Shown: one piece after another, positions 27,501 to 39,500 of the stretch | Position numbering within the stretch: the first letter of the stretch is position 1 | Layout of the letters: each line of letters opens with the position of its first letter | Assembly (NCBI RefSeq): GCF_035582795.1 | Contig: NC_134396.1 | Span: 31,725,683 to 31,789,682 of the forward strand | From: Mycteria americana | Taxonomy: Eukaryota > Chordata > Aves > Ciconiiformes > Ciconiidae | Direction of reading: 5' to 3' | DNA length: 64,000 bases | Made by a program: the position numbers and the translations under genes | Notes under the pieces: model-generated | What the model saw: only the letters and a program-made list of their open reading frames with translations | What the model was told of the DNA's origin: nothing | The model's database searches: none

Positions 27501-30500
27501 CATTTCCCAGGGTATATTAACTTCTGAAATGTCTAAAGGAAAACTGGACTGTCAGATGTCACTATAAATTACATTGAAGTTAATCCTGTAGAAGAGACTG
27601 GAGCCTGTTGAAGCCTGTATGACAGTAATACTGATTGAATTTGGAATCTAGGTTATTTATCCAGTTGCAAATGTTTAATGCTAACTGAGCTTCTGCTAAA
27701 TTTCCCTTAACGTTGCACTTCAGTCCATTTATTTTATATATTCACTTTGCTGGCGTCCCAGGGTTAGTATAAAGGTCACCCTGAAGTTCTCTCTAGACTG
27801 AGGGTTGCTGCTCTCCTCCTGATTGATGATGGTAACTCCTAGATCTTTCTTCAGTACCTAGAATAACCTCTGGTAATAACCATAGCAAACCTTGGTGTCC
27901 CAAGATACTCCTCTGAAATCTCACATATGAGACCAGTAAATCTGAGTTGCATTGCTCGGGTCAGAATTGCTATATGGGACTCTCAAACTGTTACAGGGTC
28001 ACACAGAATCACAGCATGGTTTGGGTTGGAAGGAATCTTTGAAGATCATCTAGTCCAATCCCCCAACTGTTATCAGTGTTTCTCAGGTAGAGAACAAATT
28101 ATGTATCCAACAAAACATATTTATGATTTAAATCAATGTAATTTTGCCATTGGTGAGATTTTTTCAGCTGAGTTAATTTTTATTATATTCCGTGTCAGCA
28201 AGCTACAATATCCTTCTTTGTATAAGAAGTATTTGGGCTATTCTGATGAAGATCCTAGAGTTGCATGCAAGTGTGTTTGGTATAAAATAATTTGTTTATT
28301 TTTAACATGAGATGTTGCTGTGGACGGCTGATTGGAGATCACCCAGGAGTAGACTGTAGCTGGCCTGTTTATCAGGCTGCCCCACAGAGAGATGATGGAG
28401 AATGGTCTGTACAAAAACACACGAAGATGAGTCCCACGGATGCATTTGGTACAATCAATTTTCAAGATGGAGATCACACCTACCATGCCAAGGTAATAGA
28501 TGCTGGGTATACATGTCTGACTTCTTTTTATAATTTCAGCATAAGAAAAACAAAAAGTGGTTTTGGGTGAATATCAGATTGTCTTAAGAGAGCAGGGGAA
28601 TCTAAAAGTAAGTCAGGTTGGAGTGTGTGTATGGTATTTTTACGTTGAACTTCTAAGCATAATTTGTCTTGCTGTCTGTATTGCTCACTGATGTATCTTT
28701 GTGCTATCGTGTTAGTGGTATTCTGAAAGTTCTAATCCTTCACAAAATCTTTAAGACATTAATGCTGAGAACTTTGTAAGATGTTGCAGTTTCTTCTCTT
28801 GGAGTATGTAAAGGATGTTTATTTTACCCATTATTATTTCTTCCAGTATATTAGACTCTCTTATGATAGCAATTTGGATCAGCTGTTGCACCTAATGGTT
28901 AAAGAATGGCAGATGGAGTTGCCAAAGCTAGTGATCTCTGTTCATGGAGGCATTCAAAATTTCAAGCTTCCCTCAAAGGTCAAGCAGGTTTTCAGCAAAG
29001 GATTGGTGAAGGCTGCTGAGACTACAGGAGCATGGATAATTACAGAAGGCATCAACAGCGGTAATATAATTATTTTTCTTTGTTTCAGTCTTCCTCTGGT
29101 GTTCTTTCTCTGCATACAAGCATATACATTTAGGGCAAATATAATTAAATTGTTTGATAATTTGTGATATTTTATCACAAAATGAAACTTTTTTTTAAGG
29201 AGCAATGCATAATTCAAAGAGTGACATCACATTCCTCTACTGTTGACAGGCATTCTGAATATTTTAAATATTTTTTTTATTAAAGAGCAGAGTATTCTGC
29301 ATGTAATAAGGAACACTGATAGTAGATAACCAGAACTCATTTGCAGTCAATTTTATCTGCTTCATTAAAATGTTTAGGTTCTGAGGACTGTGACTGGTGT
29401 TTTGTTTCGAAAACTGTTTCAAGTTTTCAAACCTAAATTTAACTTGTGTCTTATAATTAAGAAAGTTTTGAATTATGGTAATCCATTAATTAGCCTATTA
29501 GTATCTGAAACTCCCTGTAGACTACTCTCAAAAACTGAGGGGGTCAGTAAGCCATGGAACTGAAACAGTTTTACTTCTTTAGCTTTTATTCAATCCAGTG
29601 ACCTTACAGGAGAACTGTTCTGTGCATTTATGTAAATAATAAAGGTTTTATGGAGGTAGAAAGCACCATTAGCAACATATATGAGTATATGTATTACACA
29701 TATTACAGATATGTGTTGAGTTTGAAGCATTGGTGCGTTACATCTGAGCCTTACAATTTCTGCAGTGCATGCCAAATATACAAGTGGGGGGGGATGGTTT
29801 GTTTCTGCTTAAAACACAACCATAGAATAAATTAAATGATGGGAAACTCTTTCATTGCTGTCCTGTAGCAGGTCTCCGAAAGTAAAAGAAAAATGATGAT
29901 TTAATTATCTGTTTAGGAGTGTCCAGGCATGTGGGGGATGCACTGAAAGGCCGTGCCTCACCACACCTGAGAAAGATCTGTGCTGTTGGGATTCCTCCAT
30001 GGGGTATCATTGAGAACCAGAGAGATCTCATTGGAAAAGATGTGAGTTGGACACATTTTAGTAACAAAAGCCATCATGGTCAGGGGATGTTATAGCTTTC
30101 TTACATACTTTATTTTCTCCTTGCTTCATTTCACTGGTTTGATATTTTTTCTCAGTAATAGAGGCTTAGATTTTATTCAGCAGTAGAATTTTGTGGCATG
30201 TTGAGGCACTGTATTTTGCTTTTTGTATATAAATGAATAGTTTTAAAGTATTTCTCTTCTTACAGGAAATTGCCATTCCTTTTTGAAATTTCATAATTAA
30301 TTAGGCAATTATCTTGCGGTTGCAAATGATGTATTTCTATATTCATGTGATTCTGGATGAGCAATCAGGTTAATTGTAAACACAAATAGGCTATTAATAT
30401 GTGTGATTTTTATTCATCAACTAGAACTTTATGTGACTGCCAATGTGAGGGCACAATCTACATTACTGTCTAAAAACACTTGACAAGTAAGGTGAAATCA

Positions 30501-33500
30501 TTCCTGATAAATGATAGTTCATGTGTTTTTAATGGGAGTACACCCAGGAAAAATACGCCATTGTGTTTCGACTGTTGCAAAGAAAAGCAGGCAGCGACTC
30601 TGCCTAAGGACTGCAAGCCTTATCAGAAATGCTTTCTATGGTGTTAATTGCGGGTTTGTTGCTGTTAAGAATCAATTGAAAACCCGTGTTTGAGAACAGC
30701 AGCAAAAAGCATGATGGAGGCTTCCAGAAGATCACAATATGATGAAGAAATACATACAAGCGAGGTAACACAAATGATGGTATTTTGTTGGTTTCTTTGA
30801 AGATCTTTTTATTTTGCTTTTCTTAGGTAGTTTGCCTGTACCAGACTCTTGGTAATCCGCTCAGCAAGCTAAGTACCCTCAACAGCATGCATTCTCATTT
30901 TCTAATGGCAGATGATGGGACAGTAGGCAAGTATGGGAATGAAATGATGCTAAGGAGGAATTTGGAGAAGTACATATCACTTCAAAAAATACACACAAGT
31001 GAGTACTGCTGTGGTCAGCTGTATGACAGTAAAACCTGCCCTAAAAGTTGTGGAAGTACTTGACATTCCCTGTTACATCTTGTACATCTTCATTTGCCAT
31101 AGATTTCACTGAGGTTGAAAGTTAGTAATTGCACGTGTCTTGAACTCTGAATATCAGGAAAATGAAAATAACAGCATTTTTATAAAGCATTATGCATTTG
31201 GGCTAACTTGCATTTTGGTTTCTCAGTTGTAGAGACACCTAAATGACTCAGATTTTCTAGTAAGTATTGATCATTTACTTACTTCACAGTTTTGTGTGGT
31301 CTCTATATCAGACTAGATAGTTTCCCAGTGTTTTGCTAGGTGGAAAAATTGTCACACTGAGTTGAATTTGAATCCTCCTTCCCCTGTTCATTACTTTTAT
31401 CCTCATCACTCTTCTATATTGCAAGCCTGTGACCTCCTCATGTACAGAAACAAAGACTGATTGCAAAAGGAATACCTTCAGCCAATGTTTGGTTGTCAGA
31501 TTGTGTAACTTCCATTGTTTGCCTATACAGTAACTTAGTTATGGTATAGAAATCATGAATGAAATATTTATTACAGACAAGAATTTCTTTTTATGCACTA
31601 GATTGTATAAATTATTTGTGGAAGTTCACTCTTACCTAGATTTACTGCTACTACCAGTCTAATAGATTTAAATCTAGATTTAAATCTTGAGTTATGTTAA
31701 AAAGACATTAGCAGAGTTATCACGTTGAATCCTTGTTTCCTTTATCTTCTCACATTATAGTATTTACAAACTTAGAAACTTACCCAATTTTTAATGTGTT
31801 CATATTTAGAGCTTCTTAATCACCCTCGTATCTTTTCTTGCTATGAGTTGTTACAAGTCAGACTTTCTGTTGTTTTTCCATTTCTATTGGATCTTATTTG
31901 AAATTTATTTCTGATTGTTAAAAAAAACACCCTGCTACTGTAAAACTTGAGAAAGTATGTAAAGAACTGCCTGATTACTTTTCTATGTGTGTAGGTAAAC
32001 AAATTGATATTGACGACATTTCACATGCCATCAATGTCCTTGCGTGTGAGGGCTATTGTAAAGGGCAGAGGGATATTCTGAAGGATGCTTCTTCTTTCCA
32101 GTGCTAGGGCTGCTTACAATTTCATCAGGAGGTTTTCATAGTCTTTTTGATCTGGTTGCAGAAGTTCTGTGAAAGTCTTAAAAAGTACAAGTCAAATTAG
32201 ACATACTGAAAGCACCATTTCCTCTCCATTGAACCATGTGTGAGACTCCTTCATGAGTATTTATTTACAAGATGTTCTGATTTCTTTGTGTGACTGAGAC
32301 CTGCTTGTAACTGGTTAGGTGTGTTTTGAAACAGGAATGGGCCAAGGTGTACCCGTAGTTGGGTTGGTGGTGGAAGGAGGCCCCAATGTGATCCTAATGG
32401 TGTGGGAGTACGTGAGGGCCAGCCCAGCTGTCCCTGTGGTGGTCTATGAGGGCACTGGCAGAGCTGCAGATATCCTGGCTTTTACCCACAAACACATGGG
32501 TGATACGGGGTGAGTAGTGGCATAATGCTCCTCCTGCTTGGTCTGTTGTATTGGGAGGGACCTGAAAATGCCTGTTTCAAAACTGCTGAGATAATTTCTA
32601 ATGCTTCTAGTAATGACCCCGCCATGGTCTTTTGCTGGCTTTTACTTCTGTGAAGTGAGAGCAGAGTTTCTTCCTTCCCTGCTTCAAACTAGTGCTGAAA
32701 GAATTATTCTGCCAAATTTACTAAGGCTTTTTTGAAGAGGAAAAAGAATCTGCGTCTAGCTCTTTTGAGTTATTATAAAGTTTCTCACCTTTGGCGAGGG
32801 ACACTGCTGGGTGACCCCAGAATGCCTGCTTGGGTTTTGACTCAGTCCTTTCTCCTGCCATCAGTGTTGTGTAAGTGGGCTTGGATTTGGGTTGCACAAA
32901 GCTTTTGAGACTCGGGCTGGGGATAGTTGCTGTAGGAGCCTCAGGCTGGGGTTGGAGAAGGACTAAGGTTCCTTGGCTTTGGCTTTGGTTTACCCGGTGG
33001 TAACCCAGATCTGTCATCCTTGTCTAGGTGTAACTCTTTATGTTACCTCCAGTGCAGCCTCAGCTGCAGACTATATTAAACCTACCTTGATGAAAATTTT
33101 ATGTCCAAAATGGAAATGTGTATATATATATATATTTGTATAGCAAATTAATATTTTTGTGAAGGTTTTTCAAAGCCAAAAGGGCTTTTTAAATAAAAAA
33201 TCAAATTTTAAAAAGGTGTCCTGGGCTCATTACAATGAAAAAAAAAGAACAATTTAATAAACTTCATATCCTAATTGTTTATTTATTATCATTTCTAAAT
33301 ATTTTTTTGGGAGGGTGGTATTTTTCCCTAGTGTGTTGTATTGAGAGCTTTTTTCTTTGCTTGCTTTTTTTTCTATATTTTTGATCTTTAAAAAAAAAAT
33401 CCTGCCATTTCAAAAGAAGAGGAAAATATGGACAGAAAGGTTAACAGAAAGATAAATGAGGGGAAAAAAGATAGGAGAGGTGTGAAGCCTAATGAACAAA

Positions 33501-36500
33501 TAATGAAGAAGTTAATTTTATCCCTATATAATTATTGAAAGAAAGAAAAAGGTTTTTAAACTTTTAGTGATTTTTATCTCTATATTCACAGACAATCCTT
33601 TGAAAATTGTTAACCTTTTCATTTGTCCTGTTTCCAATGGTATATACGCATGGTCAGAACTAATGCCTGTGTGAGCAATAATTTATGTTATGGGATGCCT
33701 TTGCTTTGTGTTGTTGAAAGAAGGCAGGAATACGTCAACAGAGAAGTAAAAATAAAAGAGATTTCTCATATGTCTCTGCTTAGCACAAGTTTCATCTTTT
33801 GCTGAGGTGTCATTTGGGCTGGTAAGAAGTAGCTAAATATATACTTATTCTTGCTTCCATATCTGTTTTTCAGGGAGCTGCGCCCTCAAGTGAAGGAAGA
33901 GGTCTTAGTGATGATTCAAAACACATTTAGCTTGGGGCAGAAACAGTCCAGTCATCTATTTCACATTTTGATGGAATGCATGGAGCACAGAGAGTCCGTG
34001 AGTGGGGTTCACGCTCTGACTTTAGGACTTCTTCATTTGTTGTTATACTTTTTGCTCTTTCTGTGCTGGGTTGATGTGGGCACAGCAGTGGTAGAAGTAA
34101 TAGCATTGTTTCGAATATAAAGATAACACAAAGGTGTCTGTGCTAATTTATATATTGTGTAGCTCCAGAGAACTTGTTTAGTTAACTTCTCAAGTCTCAG
34201 TGGTTGCTTGTGAAATGACAGCCTTTCTGATTTTAGTAAAAGGCCAGACATCTTTGTTTTTGCAGGAAGGATCAAATAGTTCCTACTTTTTTTCTTCTCT
34301 AGTAGTGTCTTATTTGTAATTTAGAAAATTTTTGCATCCATGCTTCTACTCATAACAGAATTGTGCTAGAACTTGTCTCTGGCTATTGAAATATACTTCC
34401 GAAATGTGCTGGCATGTTTAGCGGCTCAGGTGCTCTTTTGCGAGTAGAATCATAGAATCACAGAATGGTTTGGGCTGGAAAGGACCTTAAAGATCATCTA
34501 GTTCCAACCCCCTGCCGTGGGCCGGGTGACCTTCCACTAGATCAGGTTGCTTAAAGCCCCATCCAGCCTGGCCTTGAACTCTTCCAGCAATGGGGCATCC
34601 ACAACTTCTCTGGGCAACCTGTTCCAGTGCCTCACCACCCTCACAGTAAAGAATTTCTTCCTAATATCTAATCTAAATCTACCCTCTTTCAGTTTAAAGC
34701 CATTACCCCTCATCCTACCACCACAATCCCTGATAAAGAGTCCCTCTCTAGCTTTCTTGTAGGCCCTGTTTAAGTACTGGAAGGCTGCTATAAGGTCTCC
34801 CTGGAGCCTCCTCTCCTCTAGGTTAAACAACCCCAGCTCTCTCAGCCTGTCCTCACAGGGAAGGTGCACCAGCCCCCTGATCATCTTCGTGGTCCTCCTC
34901 TGGACACGCTTGAGTAGATCTGTGTCTTTCTTATGTTGTGGGCCCCAGAACTGAACACAGTACTCCAGGTGGGGTCTTATGAGAGCAGAGTAGAGGGTTA
35001 GAATCACCTTCTTTGCCCTCCTCGCCACACTTCTTTTGATGCAGCCCAGATGTGATTGGCTTTCTGGGCTGTGAGTGCACATTGCCAGCTTATGTCCAGT
35101 TTTTAATCCACCAGTACCCCCAAGTCCTTCTCCTCAGGGCTGCTTTCAATCCACTCGTCGCCCAGCCTGTATCCATGTTTGGGATTGCCCCAACCCATGT
35201 GCAGAACCTTACACTTGGCCTTGTTGAACTTCATGGAGTTCGCATGGGCCTACCTCTCTAGCCCGTCAAGGTCCCTCTGGATGGCATCCCTTCCCTCTAT
35301 CAACCACACCACTCAGCTTGGTGTCATCCACAGACTTGCTGAGGGTGCACTCAATCCCACTGTCCATGTCCCCGACAAAGATGTTAAATAATACTGGTCC
35401 CAGTATGGACCCCTGAGGGACACCAGTTGTCACCGCTCTCCACCCGGACATTGAGCCTTTGATCACAACTCTTTGAGTGCGACCATCCAGCCAATTCCTT
35501 ATCCACCTAGTGGTCCACCTGTCAAATCCATGTCTCTCCATTTCAGAGACAAGGACGTTGCGTGGGACAGTATCAAATGCTTTGCACAAGTCCAGGTAGA
35601 TGACATCAGTCACTCTTCCTTTATCCACCAACGCTGTAACCCTGTATAGAAGCCACCAAATTTGTCAGGCACAATTTGCCCTTAGTGAAGCCATGCTGGC
35701 TGTCACAAATCACTGCTCTGTTTTCCATGTGCCTTAGCATACTTTCCAGGAGGATCTTCTCCATGATCTTGCCAGGCACAGAGAGAGAGACTGACCAGCC
35801 TGTAGTTCCCCAGGTCTTCCTTTTTAGCCTTTTTAAAAATGGGGGTTATGTTTCCCCTTTTCCAGTCACTGGGAACTTCACCAGTCTGCCACGACTTTTC
35901 AAATAGGATGGAATACCAAGTATTTGTTATGGGAGTAATGACAATTGTAGCAATGATCACTAAAATGGAAACTACCCAATATTTTTAAATTATTTTTTGT
36001 TTTACTTTATTTGAGTGTCTGTTTTCTAGTTGAAAACTGAGTAGATAGCAACCATGTTGCATTTTTATATTTCTCAGCTTTAAAGGCTAATCAAAAGGAA
36101 ATAGACTCATGTTGTTATGCAGTAGGTTGATGCCAGTTTGCCTGGGATGCCATTGCATTAAAAAGCAAAATGGTACATTTTCTGTCTGAAACAAAGGAAA
36201 ATCATGTCTGGACCTTTGCCATTGTTTGTGTTGAAATGTGTATGATTTAATCTACCACAGCCCTTACCAAGAAGAAATAACTGCAGACTTCTCTGCCTCA
36301 CCTCAAATAGTATACTTCTGCAATTCTAACAGATAACCGTATTTGATGCGGAGTCGGAAGATCAGCAGGACATTGATTTGGCAATTCTGACTGCACTCTT
36401 GAAAGGTAACTATCTAAAAGTATGACCTGTTTTCATCTGACATACAGTCCCATTGGCTTACCTTTTCACAGCTGAGGAGTAACATCAATGTGTGAAAACT

Positions 36501-39500
36501 GCTAGGTCCTTTGCTTGTTTCCTAGGTACAAATATGTCTGCTTCGGATCAGCTAGATTTGGCGTTGGCCTGGAACCGGCTAGATATTGCCAAGAAACACA
36601 TACTGGTTTATGGACAACACTGGAAGGTACTATTATCTTTTAGTTTTCACGGTGGCTTTACACTTTATTATGATGAACTAATTTTCATATCATTCATGAT
36701 TTGATTCATGATTTCATATCATTCATGATTTCAAATCATTTAATGATTTACATTTGTTGGGCTTTAATTAAGGAATAGTCTGATGCTTGGAGTCAGTCTT
36801 CTGGAGTAATCATCTTTGATTTTGGAGAGGCCTTATTCTTAAAAATGCAAAGTATTCAACTGCAGAGTGCATCATATGAAAAATCAAACACATTTATTTC
36901 CCCAGAGAAGAACTCATGTGTAAAATTCTTGTAGTTTTTGCTGCTAGCTTTTCCAAATAGTTTCAGTGGTCCTTCTGGATATGCATTCCTCAAGCCTGTG
37001 TTGACAATCATTGGTGGTCAACAATATTTCATTGTAGCCCAGAGTACTCTTTTCTCCAAGGGAGTAAACTCCAAAGGAGTGTTGCCTCTATTTTCCTAGC
37101 TCTAGACAGAAATACAGAAATCATGGTTCTTTATGGTGTTACCATGTAAAAAAAAGTCAAATTAACTATGGTAACATGGTATCATGACATTATTTCAGAT
37201 ACTGTTTCATAGGAATAGCTACAATCAATGCAAGCCATTATTTAGACCTACATTAACTATATGCGTGTGAAAGAACATACACCAGCAATTGAATCAGTCT
37301 TATAAAATGTGTTTTTCAGGTTTTCAGATGTAATCCGGTATTTAAGTATAAGCCTCCCTAAGTGAGTTTTTATGTACATACTATGATTTTTATAGATGAT
37401 AAATATAAAACTGTATGTGCCTCAACACATGCTATTCCCATTTGTTATATGAGTAAATATTTTCTTCAATAAATTATATCTGATGCTCCCAGAAGTACTT
37501 TTTAAGTTTTCCCTTCCAAGAATTACAAGATTGATTTTTCCAGTCCCGAGTGCCTTTTCCTCTTTACAATGTAAATTTTGGAAAATCGACAGTGAGTATA
37601 TTTTTTTTTGAGTGACCATAGCTGGTTGTTTGACACAACAAAGGAGCTGAACTTATTGATTGTCAGTCTGTATTTTCCTCTGGTGTATAAGGCTGAATAC
37701 ATAGAGGACTATGCCTGAGATGTCTACAATTGGGCATCCATGAATTAAAGGATTTTTTTGTTGTTGTTGTTACCTCTTTGGGCTCAGTTCACTATCTGTG
37801 AAGTGGAGATGATCATGTCATGTCCTTGCACAAAACCTGGTAAAAATAAATGGTGTCAAATGCCCACTGAAAGGCAAAGAAGGAAATTGCCGATTTCATT
37901 TTCAGGATTTGAACGGTGTGTGAATAATAAGGGATGTGCCAAGCCTGGAACAATAAAGTTAGAACAAAGTGTTAAATAGCTCCCTGCTAAGAGAGCATCA
38001 TTCACTCTGTAAACTGAGTAAGACTAAACTCTCTGGGGAAACATATTATATGATTGAGCAATGAATAATTGTACCATTATTCATGGTGATGAATTATCTG
38101 ATAACTTTTGAGTGTTTGACTGTGTAACCTTAACAGTGTTTCTGTCCAACAGGCTTTTGTTTTTATGGAATATAAAAAAAATTTTGTATACACAACCACA
38201 TGTGCATATTTTTGCCTTTATGATTTTTTTTTTACAATACCCTGTTATGTTTTGACTCTGTGAAGAAAATGTGTTTTTCCTATGTCTTCTTTCATTGTTT
38301 TATAGCACATACAGTTTTTTATTTGTGTTTGTTTAGTTTTTTGCCTTCAACAACTCTTCTGTGAACTGTTGATAAGCTTTATTGAAGCACATCTGTGTAA
38401 GATATTAAAGAAAGGGGGACACCATCTATCTTACCGCTTGAAATTCTGTACTATTGGAGTAAGAGAGTAACATTATGCTTTTGCCATTTTTATCAGTGAA
38501 GATATATGTTGGCAAGGCCTGTGAGTCTCCATCATTCGTTTGCTTTTACATGAGAAGTGTGGCAGGTGAAACTTGCTTTGACTGGTGAATTAATATAAAT
38601 GATACAGTAATAGAATCATAGAGGCATAGAATAGAATCACAGAATCATTTATGTTGGAAAAGATCATTGAGTCCAACTGTAAACCTAACACTACCAAGTC
38701 TACTGCTAAACTGTGTCCCTAAGTGCCACATCTACATGCCTCTTAAATACCTCCAGCGGTGGTGACTCAACCACTTCCCTGGGCAGCCTGTTCCAATGCT
38801 TGAGAACCCTTTCAGTGAAGAGATTTTTCCTAATATCCAATCTAAACCTCCCCTGGCACAACTTGAGGCCATTTCCTCTCATCCTATCACTTGTTGCTTG
38901 GGGGAAGAGACTGACACCCCCTCACTACAACCTCCTTTCAGGCAGTTGTAGAGAGAGATGAGGTCTCCCCTCAGCCTCCTTTTCTCCAGGCTAAACAGTC
39001 CCAGCTCCCTCAGCCGCTCCTCATCACACTTCTGCTCCAGACCCTTCACCAGCTTCGTTGCCCTTCTCTGGACACGCTCCAGCACCTCAATATCTCTCTT
39101 GTAGTGAGGGGCCCAAAACTGAACACAGTATTCAAGGTGTGGCCTCACCAGTGCTGAGTACAGGGGGACAATCACTTCCCTACTCCTGCTGGCCACACTA
39201 TTTCTGGTACAAGCCAGGATGCTACTGGCTTTTTTGGCCACCTGTGCACACTGCCAGCTCATGTTCAGCCGGCTGTCAACCAACACACCCAGGTCCTTCT
39301 CTGCTGGGCAGCTTTCCAGCCACTCTTGCCCAAGCCTGTAGCGTTGCATGGGGTTGTTGTGACCCAAGTGCAGGTTGTGGCACTTGGCCTTGTTGAATCT
39401 CATACAGTTGACCTCAGCCCATCAATCCAGCCTGTCCAGGTCCCTCTGCAGAGCCTTCCTACCATCAAGCACATCAACACTCCCACCCAACTTGGTGCTG

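Larger units (their letters stand above)
20730..28311 (+). other. TRPM6: TRPM6 intron 3 (about 7.6 kb)
   Basis: Contains two long minus-strand CR1 copies and a short CR1 fragment (separate entries), and a (GTTT)n run near 27252-27290. The stretch 26450-27990 reads like old, unassigned repeat-derived sequence. No exon seen. Confidence 0.75.
28493..33873 (+). other. TRPM6: TRPM6 introns 4-8 (with exons 5-8 inside)
   Basis: Intron stretches between exons 4 and 9. A (TA)n microsatellite lies near 33119-33135 and an AT-rich low-complexity block spans about 33100-33600. No further exon or repeat recognised. Confidence 0.7.

Noticed and set aside
28308..28570. Open frame starting at an ATG that overlaps the exon 4 acceptor
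   Set aside because: The ATG is formed by intronic bases before the splice site; the exon continues upstream exons 2-3 in phase.
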